NCBI GenBank assembly: GCA_049974865.1 | Contig: JBNGCX010000015.1 | Coordinates: 4,042 to 68,041 of the forward strand | From: JAGSOU01 sp049974865 | Lineage (GTDB): Bacteria; Pseudomonadota; Alphaproteobacteria; Rhodobacterales; Rhodobacteraceae | Reading direction: 5' to 3' | DNA length: 64,000 nt | Shown: positions 7,714 to 16,492 of the stretch, piece by piece | Numbering within the stretch: the stretch's first letter is position 1 | Layout: each line of letters begins with the position of its first letter | Position numbers and translations under genes: made by a program | The notes under the pieces: model-generated | Database searches by the model: none | Told to the model about the DNA's origin: nothing | What the model saw: only the letters and a program-made list of their open reading frames with translations

Positions 7714-7955
7714 GCGACGAGACGGCGGTCGAAGATATGAGCTTCGAGCAGGCGATGTCCGAGCTGGAGCAGGTGGTCACCAAGCTGGAGCGCGGCGACG
7801 TGGCGTTGCAGGATTCCATCGCGCTCTACGAGCGGGGCGCCAAGCTGAAGAAGCGCTGCGAGGACGAGTTGAAGCGCGCCGAGGAAAAGGTCGCCGCGAT
7901 CACGCTCGATGCCGAGGGCAACCCGACGGGGACCCAGCCGGTCGAAGGGCTGTAA
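7710..7955 (+). CDS. xseB: Exodeoxyribonuclease VII small subunit
   Basis: Cytoplasmic subunit of 81 residues that assembles with XseA into a single-strand-specific nuclease. The family pattern is complete: SFEQAMSELEQVVTKLERGD followed by LYERGAKLKKRCEDEL, a two-helix coiled-coil. It sits in the widespread bacterial order xseB-ispA-dxs, overlapping the upstream gene by 4 bases and sharing its last base with the ispA start region. Confidence 0.93.
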   Translation: MSDETAVEDMSFEQAMSELEQVVTKLERGDVALQDSIALYERGAKLKKRCEDELKRAEEKVAAITLDAEGNPTGTQPVEGL

Positions 7956-8824
7956 TGTTTTCGCAGAAGCTGGAACAGGCGGCGCAGGCGGTGTCGGCGC
8001 GGCTGGAGGCCGTTTTGGCCGACCGCGCCGATCAGCCGGTGACCCATGCCATGCGCTACGCGGTGGCGGGCGGCAAGCGGCTGCGCGCCTTTCTGGTGAT
8101 CGAGGGCGCGGCGATGCACGGCGTGCCCGGGTCCTGCGCCGTGCAGGCGGCGGCGGCGGTCGAGGCGCTGCACGCCTATTCGCTGGTGCATGACGACCTG
8201 CCCTGCATGGATGACGACGACCTTCGCCGTGGCCAGCCCACGGTGCATGTGAAATGGGACCGCGCCACCGCCGTGCTGGTGGGCGACGCGCTGCAGACGC
8301 TGGCGTTCGAACTGCTCTCCGATCCCGCCACCCATCCCGACCCGGCCGTTCGGGTGGGCCTGATCGCCGCCCTCGCGCGGGCCTCCGGCATCGACGGCAT
8401 GGTGCTGGGCCAGGCGCAGGACATTGCAGCCGAAAGTGCCGATCGCCCCCTGACGCTGGACGAGATCACGGCGCTGCAGGCCAACAAGACCGGCGCGCTG
8501 ATCCGCTGGTCGGCCGAGGCGGGCGCGCGGCTGGCCGGCGCCGATCCGGCGCCGCTGGGCGACTATGCGCAGGCGCTGGGCCTTGCTTTCCAGATCGCCG
8601 ACGACATCTTGGATGTAGAGGGAGATGCCGAAAAGGCCGGCAAGCGCCTGCAGAAGGACGCCGAGGCCGGCAAGGCGACCTTTGTCTCGCTGCTGGGCCT
8701 GCAGGGCGCCAAGGACCGCGCCGAGGCCCTTGTGCGCGAGGCCGAGGCGGCGCTGGCGCCCTATGGCGCGGCCGCCGATGCCTTGCGGGACACCGCCCGT
8801 TTCGTTATCTCCCGCGAGATGTAA
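7955..8824 (+). CDS. ispA: Short-chain polyprenyl diphosphate synthase (farnesyl/geranylgeranyl type)
   Basis: All-alpha prenyltransferase of 289 residues making C15 (possibly C20) diphosphates from IPP and DMAPP. The first aspartate-rich motif is DDLPCMDDDD (around residues 85-94) and the second is DDILD (about 213-217), with GGKRLRAFLV (IPP-binding Lys/Arg) near the N-terminus and LQANKTGALI between them. It lies between xseB and dxs, the usual order, and so feeds the MEP pathway product into quinone, carotenoid or hopanoid synthesis. Chain length cannot be settled by eye. Confidence 0.92.
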   Translation: MFSQKLEQAAQAVSARLEAVLADRADQPVTHAMRYAVAGGKRLRAFLVIEGAAMHGVPGSCAVQAAAAVEALHAYSLVHDDLPCMDDDDLRRGQPTVHVKWDRATAVLVGDALQTLAFELLSDPATHPDPAVRVGLIAALARASGIDGMVLGQAQDIAAESADRPLTLDEITALQANKTGALIRWSAEAGARLAGADPAPLGDYAQALGLAFQIADDILDVEGDAEKAGKRLQKDAEAGKATFVSLLGLQGAKDRAEALVREAEAALAPYGAAADALRDTARFVISREM

Positions 8825-8848
8825 CCGCCGCCCCGGAGGGCCAGCGCG

Positions 8849-10792
8849 ATGAACGAGCAATCCAGCACCCCGCTGCTGGACCGGGTCAACAGCCCGGCCG
8901 ACATGAAACAGTTTTCCGACCGCGAGCTGGACCGGCTGGCGCATGAGCTGCGCGAGGAGACGATCAACGCGGTGTCGGCGACGGGCGGGCATCTGGGCGC
9001 GGGGCTGGGCGTGATCGAGTTGACGGTGGCGCTGCACGCGGTGTTCGACACCCCGCGCGACCGGCTGATCTGGGATGTCAGCCACCAGAGCTATCCGCAC
9101 AAGATCCTGACCGGCCGGCGCGACCGCATGCACACGCTGCGCCAGAAGGGCGGGCTCAGCGGCTTCACCAAGCGCTCGGAAAGTCCCTATGACCCGTTCG
9201 GCGCAGCGCACAGCTCCACCTCGATCTCGGCGGCGCTGGGCTTTGCCGTGGCGCGCGATCTGGGCGGGGCGCCGGAATACGGCATCGGCGACGCCATCGC
9301 GGTGATCGGCGACGGCGCGATGAGCGGCGGCATGGCCTTCGAGGCGCTGAACAACGCGGGCCATCTAAAGAAGCGCCTGATCGTGATCCTGAACGACAAC
9401 GAGATGTCCATCGCCCCGCCGGTGGGGGCGATGTCGTCCTACCTGTCGCGGCTCTATGCCGGGGCGCCCTTCCAGGAGCTGAAGGCCGCTGCCAAGGGCG
9501 CGGTCAGCCTGCTGCCGCAGCCCTTCCAGGAAGGCGCCAAGCGCGCCAAGGACATGCTGAAGCACATGACGGTGGGCGGCACGCTGTTCGAGGAACTGGG
9601 CTTTTCCTATGTCGGGCCCATCGACGGGCATGACATGGAGCAGTTGCTGGCCGTCCTGCGCACGGTCAAGGCGCGGGCCAGCGGGCCGGTTCTGATCCAC
9701 GCCATCACCAAGAAGGGCAAGGGCTATCACCCGGCCGAGCGGCGCGCCGACCGGGGCCATGCGACGGCCAAGTTCGACGTGGTGACGGGCGAGCAGAAAA
9801 AGGCGCCCTCCAACGCGCCCAGCTATACCAGGGTCTTCGCCGAAAGCCTGATCCAGGCGGCCGCGGATGACGACAAGATCGTCGCCGTCACCGCCGCCAT
9901 GCCCGACGGCACAGGGCTGGACCTGTTTGCCGAGCGCTTCCCGTCGCGCTGTTTCGACGTGGGTATCGCCGAGCAGCACGGCGTGACCTTCTGCGCCGGC
10001 ATGGCCGCCGGCGGGATGAAACCGTTCTGCGCGATGTATTCGACATTCCTGCAACGCGGGTACGACCAGGTGGTGCATGACGTGGCGATCCAGCGGCTGC
10101 CGGTGCGCTTCGCCATCGACCGCGCCGGGCTGGTGGGGGCCGACGGGGCGACCCATGCCGGCGCCTATGATGTGGCCTACCTGGCCAACCTGCCCGGTTT
10201 CGTGGTGATGGCCGCCGCCGACGAGGCCGAGCTGAAGCACATGGTGGCCACCGCCGCCGCCCATGATGACGGCCCGATCGCCTTCCGCTATCCCCGCGGC
10301 GAGGGTGCGGGCGTGGACATGCCCGAGCGCGGCGAGGTGCTGGAGATCGGCAAAGGCCGGATGATCCAGCAGGGCGCGCGGGTGGCGATCCTGTCCTTCG
10401 GCACCCGGCTGAAAGAGGTGATGAAGGCCTCCGAGGCGCTGTCGGCCCGCGGCATCACGCCAACGGTGGCCGATGCCCGTTTCGCCAAGCCCTTGGACGA
10501 GGAGTTGATCCTGCGGCTGGCCGCCGAGCACGAGGCGCTGATCACCATCGAGGAGGGCGCCGTCGGCGGCTTCGGCAGCCATGTGGCGCAGCTGCTGTCC
10601 GAGAACGGGGTGTTCGACCAAGGGCTGCGGTTCCGCTCGATGGTGCTGCCCGACATCTTCATCGACCAGGCGACGCCCGAGGACATGTATGCCACGGCCC
10701 GGCTGAACGCCGCGGATATCGAGGCCAGGGTGCTAGAGGTGCTGGGGGTGGTCAGCGTCGCGCAGGCCCGCGCGGCCCAGACCAAGGGCTGA
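8849..10792 (+). CDS. dxs: 1-deoxy-D-xylulose-5-phosphate synthase
   Basis: Thiamine-diphosphate enzyme of 647 residues that condenses pyruvate with glyceraldehyde-3-phosphate, the entry step of the MEP isoprenoid pathway. Motifs: HQSYPHKILTGR, GAAHSSTSISAALGFA, the ThDP-binding GDGAMSGGMAFEALNNAG, the later GLDLFAERFP, FDVGIAEQHGVTF with the catalytic Glu, and GLVGADGATHAGAYD. It starts 24 bases after ispA with GGAGGG upstream. Its ThDP requirement ties it to the thiamine loci in this window, although that is a general dependence rather than evidence of co-regulation. Confidence 0.96.
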   Translation: MNEQSSTPLLDRVNSPADMKQFSDRELDRLAHELREETINAVSATGGHLGAGLGVIELTVALHAVFDTPRDRLIWDVSHQSYPHKILTGRRDRMHTLRQKGGLSGFTKRSESPYDPFGAAHSSTSISAALGFAVARDLGGAPEYGIGDAIAVIGDGAMSGGMAFEALNNAGHLKKRLIVILNDNEMSIAPPVGAMSSYLSRLYAGAPFQELKAAAKGAVSLLPQPFQEGAKRAKDMLKHMTVGGTLFEELGFSYVGPIDGHDMEQLLAVLRTVKARASGPVLIHAITKKGKGYHPAERRADRGHATAKFDVVTGEQKKAPSNAPSYTRVFAESLIQAAADDDKIVAVTAAMPDGTGLDLFAERFPSRCFDVGIAEQHGVTFCAGMAAGGMKPFCAMYSTFLQRGYDQVVHDVAIQRLPVRFAIDRAGLVGADGATHAGAYDVAYLANLPGFVVMAAADEAELKHMVATAAAHDDGPIAFRYPRGEGAGVDMPERGEVLEIGKGRMIQQGARVAILSFGTRLKEVMKASEALSARGITPTVADARFAKPLDEELILRLAAEHEALITIEEGAVGGFGSHVAQLLSENGVFDQGLRFRSMVLPDIFIDQATPEDMYATARLNAADIEARVLEVLGVVSVAQARAAQTKG

Positions 10793-10822
10793 GACGGCGG
10801 CCCGCCGCGGCAGCCTCGGGTC

Positions 10823-11689
10823 TCAGTCTTCGGCGGGCGCTCCGCCCTCGGCCTCCAGCAGCGCGGCCAGCCCTTCGCGATAGGTGGGGAATTTCAGGAC
10901 CACGCCGAGTTCTTGCTTGATGCGGTCGTTCCGCACCCTTTTCGACTCGGCGTAGAAGCTGCTGGCCATCGGGGACAGTTCGGCCTCGTCGAAGGGCACG
11001 GCGTGTGGCACCGGCAGGCCCAGCAGCCGTGCCGCATGGGCGATCACGTCCTGCGGCGGGGCGGGGTCGTCGTCGCAAACATTGTAGACGGCGCCGGGGT
11101 TGGGATGCGCGATGGAGGCCGCCAGGACCTGCGCGATGTCGTCGACATGGATGCGCGAAAACACTTGGCCGGGCTTGATGATCCGCCGTGCCGTGCCCGC
11201 CCGCACCTTGGCGAAGGGCCCGCGCCCTGGCCCGTAGATCCCCGCCAGGCGAAAGATGTGCACGGGCAGGCCCAGCGCCTGCCAGCGCGCCTCGGCCTCG
11301 GCGCGCAGCCGGCCGCGCTCGGTCGTGGGGGAGAGGGGGGTGCGTTCATCCACCCAGTCGCCCCCGTGATCGCCGTAGACGCCGGTGGTGGAGAGGTAGC
11401 CGACCCATTCCAGGTGCTTGGCCTCCCGCAGCGCGAGGGCCTCGACATTCAGAACGGGGTCGCCCCAGGGGCCCGGGGCGACGGAACTCAGCACATGCGT
11501 CACGCGGGCCAGCACCGGCGACAGGTCGCGCATGCCGGGCCATGGCAGCGCCTCGTGCCCCTCGGACCGCAACGCCTCGGCCTTGTCGGGGTCCCGCGTG
11601 GTGGCGATGAGGCGCCAGCCCGGGGGCAGGGCGCGGACGAGGGCCTGTGCGGTGTAGCCGTGGCCGATGGAAAGCAGGGTGCGGGTCAT
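10823..11689 (-). CDS. NAD(P)-dependent epimerase/YeeZ-like SDR protein
   Basis: Rossmann-fold protein of 288 residues of the extended SDR (nucleoside-sugar epimerase-like, YeeZ) group. The N-terminus has a dinucleotide-binding glycine pattern (LLSIGHGYTAQALVRAL); the catalytic-type tyrosine occurs in YLSTTGVYGDHGG, and FRLAGIYGPGRGPF and RIHVDDIAQVL are conserved in the family. The start is ATG 11689. The frame is open far upstream, but that part is antisense to the AMP nucleosidase gene. Function in this subgroup is unassigned. Confidence 0.8.
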   Translation of the reverse strand: MTRTLLSIGHGYTAQALVRALPPGWRLIATTRDPDKAEALRSEGHEALPWPGMRDLSPVLARVTHVLSSVAPGPWGDPVLNVEALALREAKHLEWVGYLSTTGVYGDHGGDWVDERTPLSPTTERGRLRAEAEARWQALGLPVHIFRLAGIYGPGRGPFAKVRAGTARRIIKPGQVFSRIHVDDIAQVLAASIAHPNPGAVYNVCDDDPAPPQDVIAHAARLLGLPVPHAVPFDEAELSPMASSFYAESKRVRNDRIKQELGVVLKFPTYREGLAALLEAEGGAPAED

Positions 11690-11800
11690 GGCCGGACTAT
11701 CCGCCGGAACCTGCCCTTGCGCAACCCTGCCTCTCCGGGGCTTGATCCCGGGCGCGCGATGGTGACACTGGCCCCCATCCGCCGCAACAGGACACCCGTC

Positions 11801-13273
11801 ATGCTGAAACTGCCGATCGAAACCCCGCCCCCCGCGCCGGCCGAGGATTTCACCGACGCGGCGGCGGCGGTGGACCGGCTGATCGCGCTCTATGACGAGG
11901 CCACGGGCTTCCTGCGGCGGCAATTCGGGACGACCCTCTCCGGCGGGCGGCCCGAGGCGCGCTTCCGCGCCTATTACCCCGAGATCCGCGTGACCACGAC
12001 CAGCTTCGCGCAGGTGGACAGCCGGCTGAGCTATGGCCACGTGGCCCAGCCGGGCACCTATGCCACCACGGTCACCCGGCCCGACCTGTTCCGCAATTAC
12101 CTCACCCAGCAGATCGACCTGCTGATCGAGAACCACAAGGTGCCGGTCTCCATAGGCCCGTCGCGCACGCCGATCCCGGTGCATTTCGCCATGGCCGGGG
12201 ACGCGACCGTCACCGTGCCGCATGAAGGCGTGCTGCAGTTCCCACTGCGCGACATCTTCGACGTGCCCGACCTGTCGACCACGAACGACGATATCGTCAA
12301 CGGCTACGGCTTCCGCCACGAGGACGGCGCGGGGCCGCTGGCCCCGTTCACCGCGCAGCGCATCGACTATTCGCTGGCGCGGCTGCAGCATTACACCGCC
12401 ACGGCGGCCGAGCATTTCCAGAACCACGTTCTGTTCACCAACTACCAGTTCTATGTCGAGGAGTTCGAGGCCTTCGCCCGCGCGGCGCTGGGCGACCCCG
12501 ACAGCGGATATGTCGCGCTGGTCGGGCCCGGGAATGTCGAGATCACCGATCCGGACGCCCCGCTGCCCATTCCGGCGAAACTGCCGCAGATGCCGACCTA
12601 TCACCTGAAGCGCGAGGCGGGTGCCGGCATCACGCTGGTCAATATCGGGGTGGGCCCGTCGAACGCGAAAACCGCGACCGACCACATCGCCGTGCTGCGC
12701 CCGCATGCTTGGCTGATGGTCGGCCATTGCGCGGGGCTGAGGAACTCTCAGTCGCTCGGCGATTTCGTGCTGGCGCATGGCTACCTGCGCGAGGATCACG
12801 TGCTGGACGATGACCTGCCCGTCTGGATGCCGATCCCTGCCCTGGCCGAGATCCAGATCGCGCTGGAGCAGGCGGTGGAACAGGTGACCGAGCTGGAGGG
12901 CTATGACCTGAAGCGGGTGATGCGCACCGGCACCGTGGCCACCATCGACAACCGCAACTGGGAACTGCGCGACCAGTCCGGCCCGGTCCAGCGCCTCAGC
13001 CAGTCGCGGGCCATCGCGCTGGACATGGAAAGCGCGACTATCGCGGCCAACGGCTTTCGCTTCCGGGTGCCTTATGGCACGTTGCTCTGCGTTTCCGACA
13101 AGCCGCTGCATGGCGAGTTGAAGCTGCCCGGCATGGCCTCGGATTTCTACAAGACCCAGGTGTCGCGCCATCTGCTGATCGGCATCCGCGCGATGGAGCG
13201 GCTGCGCGAAATGCCGCTGGAGCGTATCCATAGCCGGAAATTGCGCAGTTTCGAGGAAACGGCCTTCCTCTGA
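11801..13273 (+). CDS. amn: AMP nucleosidase
   Basis: Purine salvage enzyme of 490 residues, hydrolysing AMP to adenine and ribose 5-phosphate. Length matches E. coli Amn (484). Recognisable parts are the N-terminal AMP nucleosidase domain (residues 10-170, with RFRAYYPEIRVTTTSFAQVD), then a phosphorylase-fold domain with VGPSNAKTATDHIAVLRPHAW, GHCAGLRNSQSLGDFVLAHGY and MESATIAANGFRFRVPYGTLLCVSDKP. ATG 11801 is chosen because the predicted helix DAAAAVDRLIALYDEA follows shortly; ATG 11759 is an alternative that adds 14 residues. It is divergent from the epimerase gene. Confidence 0.93.
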   Translation: MLKLPIETPPPAPAEDFTDAAAAVDRLIALYDEATGFLRRQFGTTLSGGRPEARFRAYYPEIRVTTTSFAQVDSRLSYGHVAQPGTYATTVTRPDLFRNYLTQQIDLLIENHKVPVSIGPSRTPIPVHFAMAGDATVTVPHEGVLQFPLRDIFDVPDLSTTNDDIVNGYGFRHEDGAGPLAPFTAQRIDYSLARLQHYTATAAEHFQNHVLFTNYQFYVEEFEAFARAALGDPDSGYVALVGPGNVEITDPDAPLPIPAKLPQMPTYHLKREAGAGITLVNIGVGPSNAKTATDHIAVLRPHAWLMVGHCAGLRNSQSLGDFVLAHGYLREDHVLDDDLPVWMPIPALAEIQIALEQAVEQVTELEGYDLKRVMRTGTVATIDNRNWELRDQSGPVQRLSQSRAIALDMESATIAANGFRFRVPYGTLLCVSDKPLHGELKLPGMASDFYKTQVSRHLLIGIRAMERLREMPLERIHSRKLRSFEETAFL

Positions 13274-13405
13274 CGTTGGGAAAATGGCCACAAAATGCGT
13301 TGAAACGCTGGGTTTTCGAACACTAGCAGTTGTGCGCCCTAGCCATATAACGCTAAATTACAGGGATGAGCCCCCATTGAGAGGGCAGGAACGAGGAGAA
13401 CATAC

Positions 13406-13693
13406 ATGGCGAAACCCATGACCAAGACCCAACTGGTTGCCGCTCTGGCCGAAGAAATGGGTGCGGACAAGAAAGCCGCATCGGCCGCTCTGGACGCCGT
13501 GACCAGCGTGATCACCCGCGAAGTGTCCGGCGGCGGCGCCGTGACCCTGCCGGGCGTCGGCAAGATCTACTGCCGCGAGCGCCCCGAGCGCATGGTGCGC
13601 AACCCCGCCACCGGCGAGCAGATCAAGAAAGAGGCCGACAAGGTGGTCAAGATGACCATCGCCAAGGCCCTGAAGGACAGCGTCAACAGCTGA
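13406..13693 (+). CDS. HU-family DNA-binding protein
   Basis: Nucleoid-associated protein of 95 residues. The N-terminal helices (MTKTQLVAALAEEMGADKKA) lead into the beta-arm domain with VTLPGVGKIYCRERPERMVRNPATGE; the RNPxTGE motif is the DNA-intercalating arm signature of HU/IHF. The arm and helical dimer core are intact. It is flanked by an upstream AT-richer gap of 132 bases holding TTGAAA- and TATAAC-like elements and a clear downstream terminator, so it is transcribed alone. Confidence 0.93.
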   Translation: MAKPMTKTQLVAALAEEMGADKKAASAALDAVTSVITREVSGGGAVTLPGVGKIYCRERPERMVRNPATGEQIKKEADKVVKMTIAKALKDSVNS

Positions 13694-13728
13694 TCCATCG
13701 GCCCTTGCGCCGAATGACCGATAGGATA

Positions 13729-13757
13729 GGGTCGCCGGCAGGCGGCCCTTTTCCTTT
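13729..13757 (+). terminator. Intrinsic terminator of the HU gene
   Basis: GGGTCGCC, loop GGCA, GGCGGCCC (one G-T pair) followed by CTTTTCCTTT. It lies 36 bases after the HU stop codon and ends before the ribosome-binding site of the next EamA gene. Confidence 0.65.
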
Positions 13758-13766
13758 GGAGGTGAC

Positions 13767-14633
13767 ATGGATTTTCGCGCGATCGGCATGGGGCTGGCCT
13801 TTGCCTTCATGTGGTCCTCCGCCTTCACCTCCGCCCGCATCATCGTCGCCGCCGCCCCGCCGTTGACGGCGCTTTCCATCCGCTTCCTCATCTCGGGCCT
13901 GATCGGCGTGGCCATCGCCCGCGCGATGGGGCAGAGCTGGCGGCTGACGCGCGGGCAATGGCGCGCCACGGTGCTGTTCGGCATCTGCCAGAACGCGCTG
14001 TACCTGGGCCTCTATTTCGTCGCCATGCAAACGGTCGAGGCCTCGCTGGCCGCGATCATCGCCTCGACCATGCCGCTTCTGGTGGCGCTGGCGGGCTGGC
14101 TGATCTTCCGCGACCATATCCGCCCGCTGGGTATCCTGGGGCTGCTGGCCGGCCTCGTCGGCGTGACCCTGATCATGGGCAGCCGCCTGGGCGGCGGGGC
14201 CGACCTGTTCGGCGTCGCGCTCTGCGTGATCGGGGTGCTGGCGCTGACCTTCGCCACGTTGGCCGTGCGCGAGGCGTCGTCGGGCGGCAACCTGCTGATG
14301 ATCGTGGGGCTGCAGATGCTGGTGGGCAGCGCCGCGCTGGCCCTGCCCGCCCTGGCGCTGGAACCCTTCGAGGTGGCCTGGAGCTGGCAGCTGATCGCCG
14401 CCTTCGCCTATACCACGCTGGTGCCGGGGCTGGCGGCGACGCTGGTCTGGTTCATGCTGGTCAACCGCATCGGCGCGGTGCGCGCCGCGACCTTCCACTT
14501 CCTCAACCCGTTCCTCGGCGTGGCCATCGCCGCGGTACTGCTGGGCGAGGCGCTGGGCGCGGTCGACATGATCGGCGTGGCCATCATCATGGCCGGCATC
14601 CTGGCGGTGCAGTTGGCCAAGCAGCCGCGCTGA
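13767..14633 (+). CDS. EamA/DMT-family transporter
   Basis: Inner-membrane protein of 288 residues with ten predicted helices in two EamA repeats. Features include FAFMWSSAFTSARIIVAAAPP in helix one (a frequent EamA start), ASTMPLLVALAGWLIF at the end of the first repeat and AATFHFLNPFLGVAIAAVLLGE in the second. ATG 13767 is preceded by TTTGGAGG. Likely exports amino acids or other small metabolites; substrate cannot be read from sequence. It converges on aroC. Confidence 0.87.
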   Translation: MDFRAIGMGLAFAFMWSSAFTSARIIVAAAPPLTALSIRFLISGLIGVAIARAMGQSWRLTRGQWRATVLFGICQNALYLGLYFVAMQTVEASLAAIIASTMPLLVALAGWLIFRDHIRPLGILGLLAGLVGVTLIMGSRLGGGADLFGVALCVIGVLALTFATLAVREASSGGNLLMIVGLQMLVGSAALALPALALEPFEVAWSWQLIAAFAYTTLVPGLAATLVWFMLVNRIGAVRAATFHFLNPFLGVAIAAVLLGEALGAVDMIGVAIIMAGILAVQLAKQPR

Positions 14634-14670
14634 CCCCTTTCTTCTGGCAAAAAATGTCCCCGCCGGAGGC

Positions 14671-14689
14671 TTCCCGCCGCAGGCGGGAA
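14671..14689. terminator. Stem-loop between convergent EamA and aroC genes
   Basis: TTCCCGCC, loop GCA, GGCGGGAA forms a perfect 8-bp stem in the 70-bp gap between two genes ending toward each other. No long T-run follows, so its terminator role is tentative. Confidence 0.4.
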
Positions 14690-14703
14690 ACCCCGCGCGC
14701 CGC

Positions 14704-15804
14704 TCAGCCGATCTTGCCGCGGTTCTCGCCCACCTGCCCGCGGTGCAGCAGCACGTGGTCCAGCAGCACGCAGGCCATCATCGCCTCGCCCACTGGCACC
14801 GCGCGGATGCCCACGCAGGGGTCGTGGCGACCCTTGGTGATGATCTCGGTGGGCTCGCCCGACTTGGTGATCGTGCGCCGCGGTGTCAGGATCGACGAGG
14901 TCGGTTTTACCGCGAAACGCACCACCACGTCCTGGCCGGTGGAAATGCCGCCCAGGATGCCGCCGGCGCGGTTAGAGCTGTATTCCGGCCCCTCCGGCCC
15001 CATGAAGATCTCGTCGGCATTGGCCTCGCCGGTCAGGGCGGCGGCGGCCATGCCCTCGCCGACCTCCACGCCCTTGACGGCGTTGATGCTCATCATCGCC
15101 GCGGCCAGGTCGGTGTCGAGCTTGCCGTAGATCGGCGCGCCCAGCCCCGCGGGCACGCCGCGCGCGACCACCTCGATCACCGCGCCGACCGAGCTGCCGG
15201 ACTTGCGCAGCCCGTCCAGATAGCCGGCCCAGCTCTCGGCGGCCGCCGCGTCGGGCACCCAGAACGGGTTGCGCTCGATCTCGTCCCAGTCGAAGCGATC
15301 GCGGTCGATGGCGTGTTCGCCCATCTGCACCATGTAGCCCTTGATCTCGACCCCCGGCACCAGCGCCTGGAGGGCGGCGCGCGCCACGCCGCCCGCGGCC
15401 ACCCGCGAGGCGGTTTCCCGCGCCGAGGAGCGCCCGCCGCCGCGATAATCGCGGATGCCGTATTTCAGCCAGTAGGTGATGTCGGCGTGGCCGGGGCGGA
15501 ATTTCTCGGCGATCTCGCTGTAATCCTTCGACCGCTGGTCGGTGTTCTCGATCATCAGCTGGATCGGCGTGCCGGTCGAATGCCCCTCGAACACGCCGGA
15601 CAGGATCTTGACCTGGTCGGGCTCGCGCCGCTGGGTGGTGTATTTGCTCTGCCCCGGCTTGCGCTTGTCCAGCCACTGCTGCAGTTGCGCGGCGTCGATC
15701 GGCACGCCCGGCGGGCAGCCATCCACCGTCGCGCCGATCGCGGGACCGTGGCTTTCGCCCCAGGTGGTGACGCGGAACAGGTGACCGAAACTGTTGAGGC
15801 TCAT
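14704..15804 (-). CDS. aroC: Chorismate synthase
   Basis: Seventh enzyme of the shikimate pathway, 366 residues, converting EPSP to chorismate with reduced FMN. The start MSLNSFGHLFRVTTWGESHG contains the first signature; other family signatures are RPGHADITYWLKYGIRDYRG with GGGRSSARETA, and the C-terminal FAVKPTSSI region. Length and all conserved blocks match the family. It appears to be a single-gene unit, converging on the EamA gene. Confidence 0.96.
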   Translation of the reverse strand: MSLNSFGHLFRVTTWGESHGPAIGATVDGCPPGVPIDAAQLQQWLDKRKPGQSKYTTQRREPDQVKILSGVFEGHSTGTPIQLMIENTDQRSKDYSEIAEKFRPGHADITYWLKYGIRDYRGGGRSSARETASRVAAGGVARAALQALVPGVEIKGYMVQMGEHAIDRDRFDWDEIERNPFWVPDAAAAESWAGYLDGLRKSGSSVGAVIEVVARGVPAGLGAPIYGKLDTDLAAAMMSINAVKGVEVGEGMAAAALTGEANADEIFMGPEGPEYSSNRAGGILGGISTGQDVVVRFAVKPTSSILTPRRTITKSGEPTEIITKGRHDPCVGIRAVPVGEAMMACVLLDHVLLHRGQVGENRGKIG

Positions 15805-15863
15805 GGGCAGGCTCCTTTGCGCCTTGGGATAGCCGCCTGCGCGGCGCGCGGCAAGACGGGCAC

Positions 15864-15897
15864 GAAAAAGGGCCGCCGGAAAATGCCCCGGCGGCCC
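15864..15897 (-). terminator. Intrinsic terminator of the c2/c550 cytochrome gene
   Basis: On the minus strand GGGCCGCCGG, an 8-base loop, CCGGCGGCCC and then TTTTTCG: a perfect 10-bp stem with a T-run, 22 bases after the cytochrome stop codon. This is one of the clearest terminators in the window. Confidence 0.8.
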
Positions 15898-15919
15898 CGA
15901 AATCGGTCAGACGTGCCGC

Positions 15920-16369
15920 TTACTCGGCCAGGCTGGCCAGGTAGGCGTAGAGGTCGAGCGCCTCGTCTTCCTTGCGCACCTTGAAGGACATCGCGCTGCG
16001 GGCGCCGTTGTCGCCCAGCTCCTCGCGCAGGAAGCCGGTCGGGTCCTGAACGTAGGCTGCGAATTTCTCCTCCGACCAGACAAGGCCGGCCTCGCCCGCG
16101 GCCTGCATCGCCTTGGAGTAGCGGAAATCCTCGACCGAGCCGGCGGCGCGGCCGGCCACGCCATAGAGGTTCGGGCCGGTCTTGGCGCCGCGGCCGGCCA
16201 GGGTCTCGCCTTCGTCGTTGACCACGACGTGGCAGGACACGCAGCGGCGGAAGGCCTTTTCGCCCTTTTCGGCGTCCCCGGACACCTCCATCGCTCCACC
16301 GCCATGGCTTTCGGCGAAAACCGGGGCAGCGGCCAGCAGGCCCGCGACCAGAGCAAGATGGAATTTCAT
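15920..16369 (-). CDS. Class I cytochrome c (c2/c550 type)
   Basis: Soluble periplasmic electron carrier of 149 residues with a signal peptide (LVAGLLAAAPVFA, cut near residue 19) and a single haem motif CVSCH at residues 43-47. The later GPNLYGVAGR and AMSFKVRK (probable axial Met) follow the pattern of Paracoccus c550 and Rhodobacter c2, including the larger-than-mitochondrial length. These proteins carry electrons from the bc1 complex to oxidases or reaction centres; petABC is 7 kb away in this window. It has its own promoter and terminator and so is probably transcribed alone. Confidence 0.88.
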   Translation of the reverse strand: MKFHLALVAGLLAAAPVFAESHGGGAMEVSGDAEKGEKAFRRCVSCHVVVNDEGETLAGRGAKTGPNLYGVAGRAAGSVEDFRYSKAMQAAGEAGLVWSEEKFAAYVQDPTGFLREELGDNGARSAMSFKVRKEDEALDLYAYLASLAE

Positions 16370-16403
16370 TGGTCTCTCCCTAGGTTCGATTTTTCTGTGC
16401 TCG

Positions 16404-16431
16404 ACCATAAGGCGGTGTGCCCCGAGGTCAA
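16404..16431 (-). promoter_or_regulatory. Candidate promoter of the c2/c550 cytochrome gene
   Basis: Minus-strand TTGACC (16431-16426) and TATGGT (16409-16404), spacing 16 bases, about 35 bases before the ATG; a GGGAGAG ribosome-binding site follows. Confidence 0.45.
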
Positions 16432-16492
16432 AAGGATTCACCCCGGGACCCCGGGAGAGGCACCGTTGCGCGGCATTATGCCGCCCTGCGGG

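Noticed and set aside
10793..10822. GC-rich inverted repeat after dxs as a terminator
   Set aside because: The GGCGGCCCGCCGC repeat is short and has no T-run on either strand.
10823..13291. 822-residue minus-strand frame joining an antisense stretch of amn with the epimerase gene
   Set aside because: Only the last 288 codons, from ATG 11689, resemble a protein. The rest is antisense to AMP nucleosidase.
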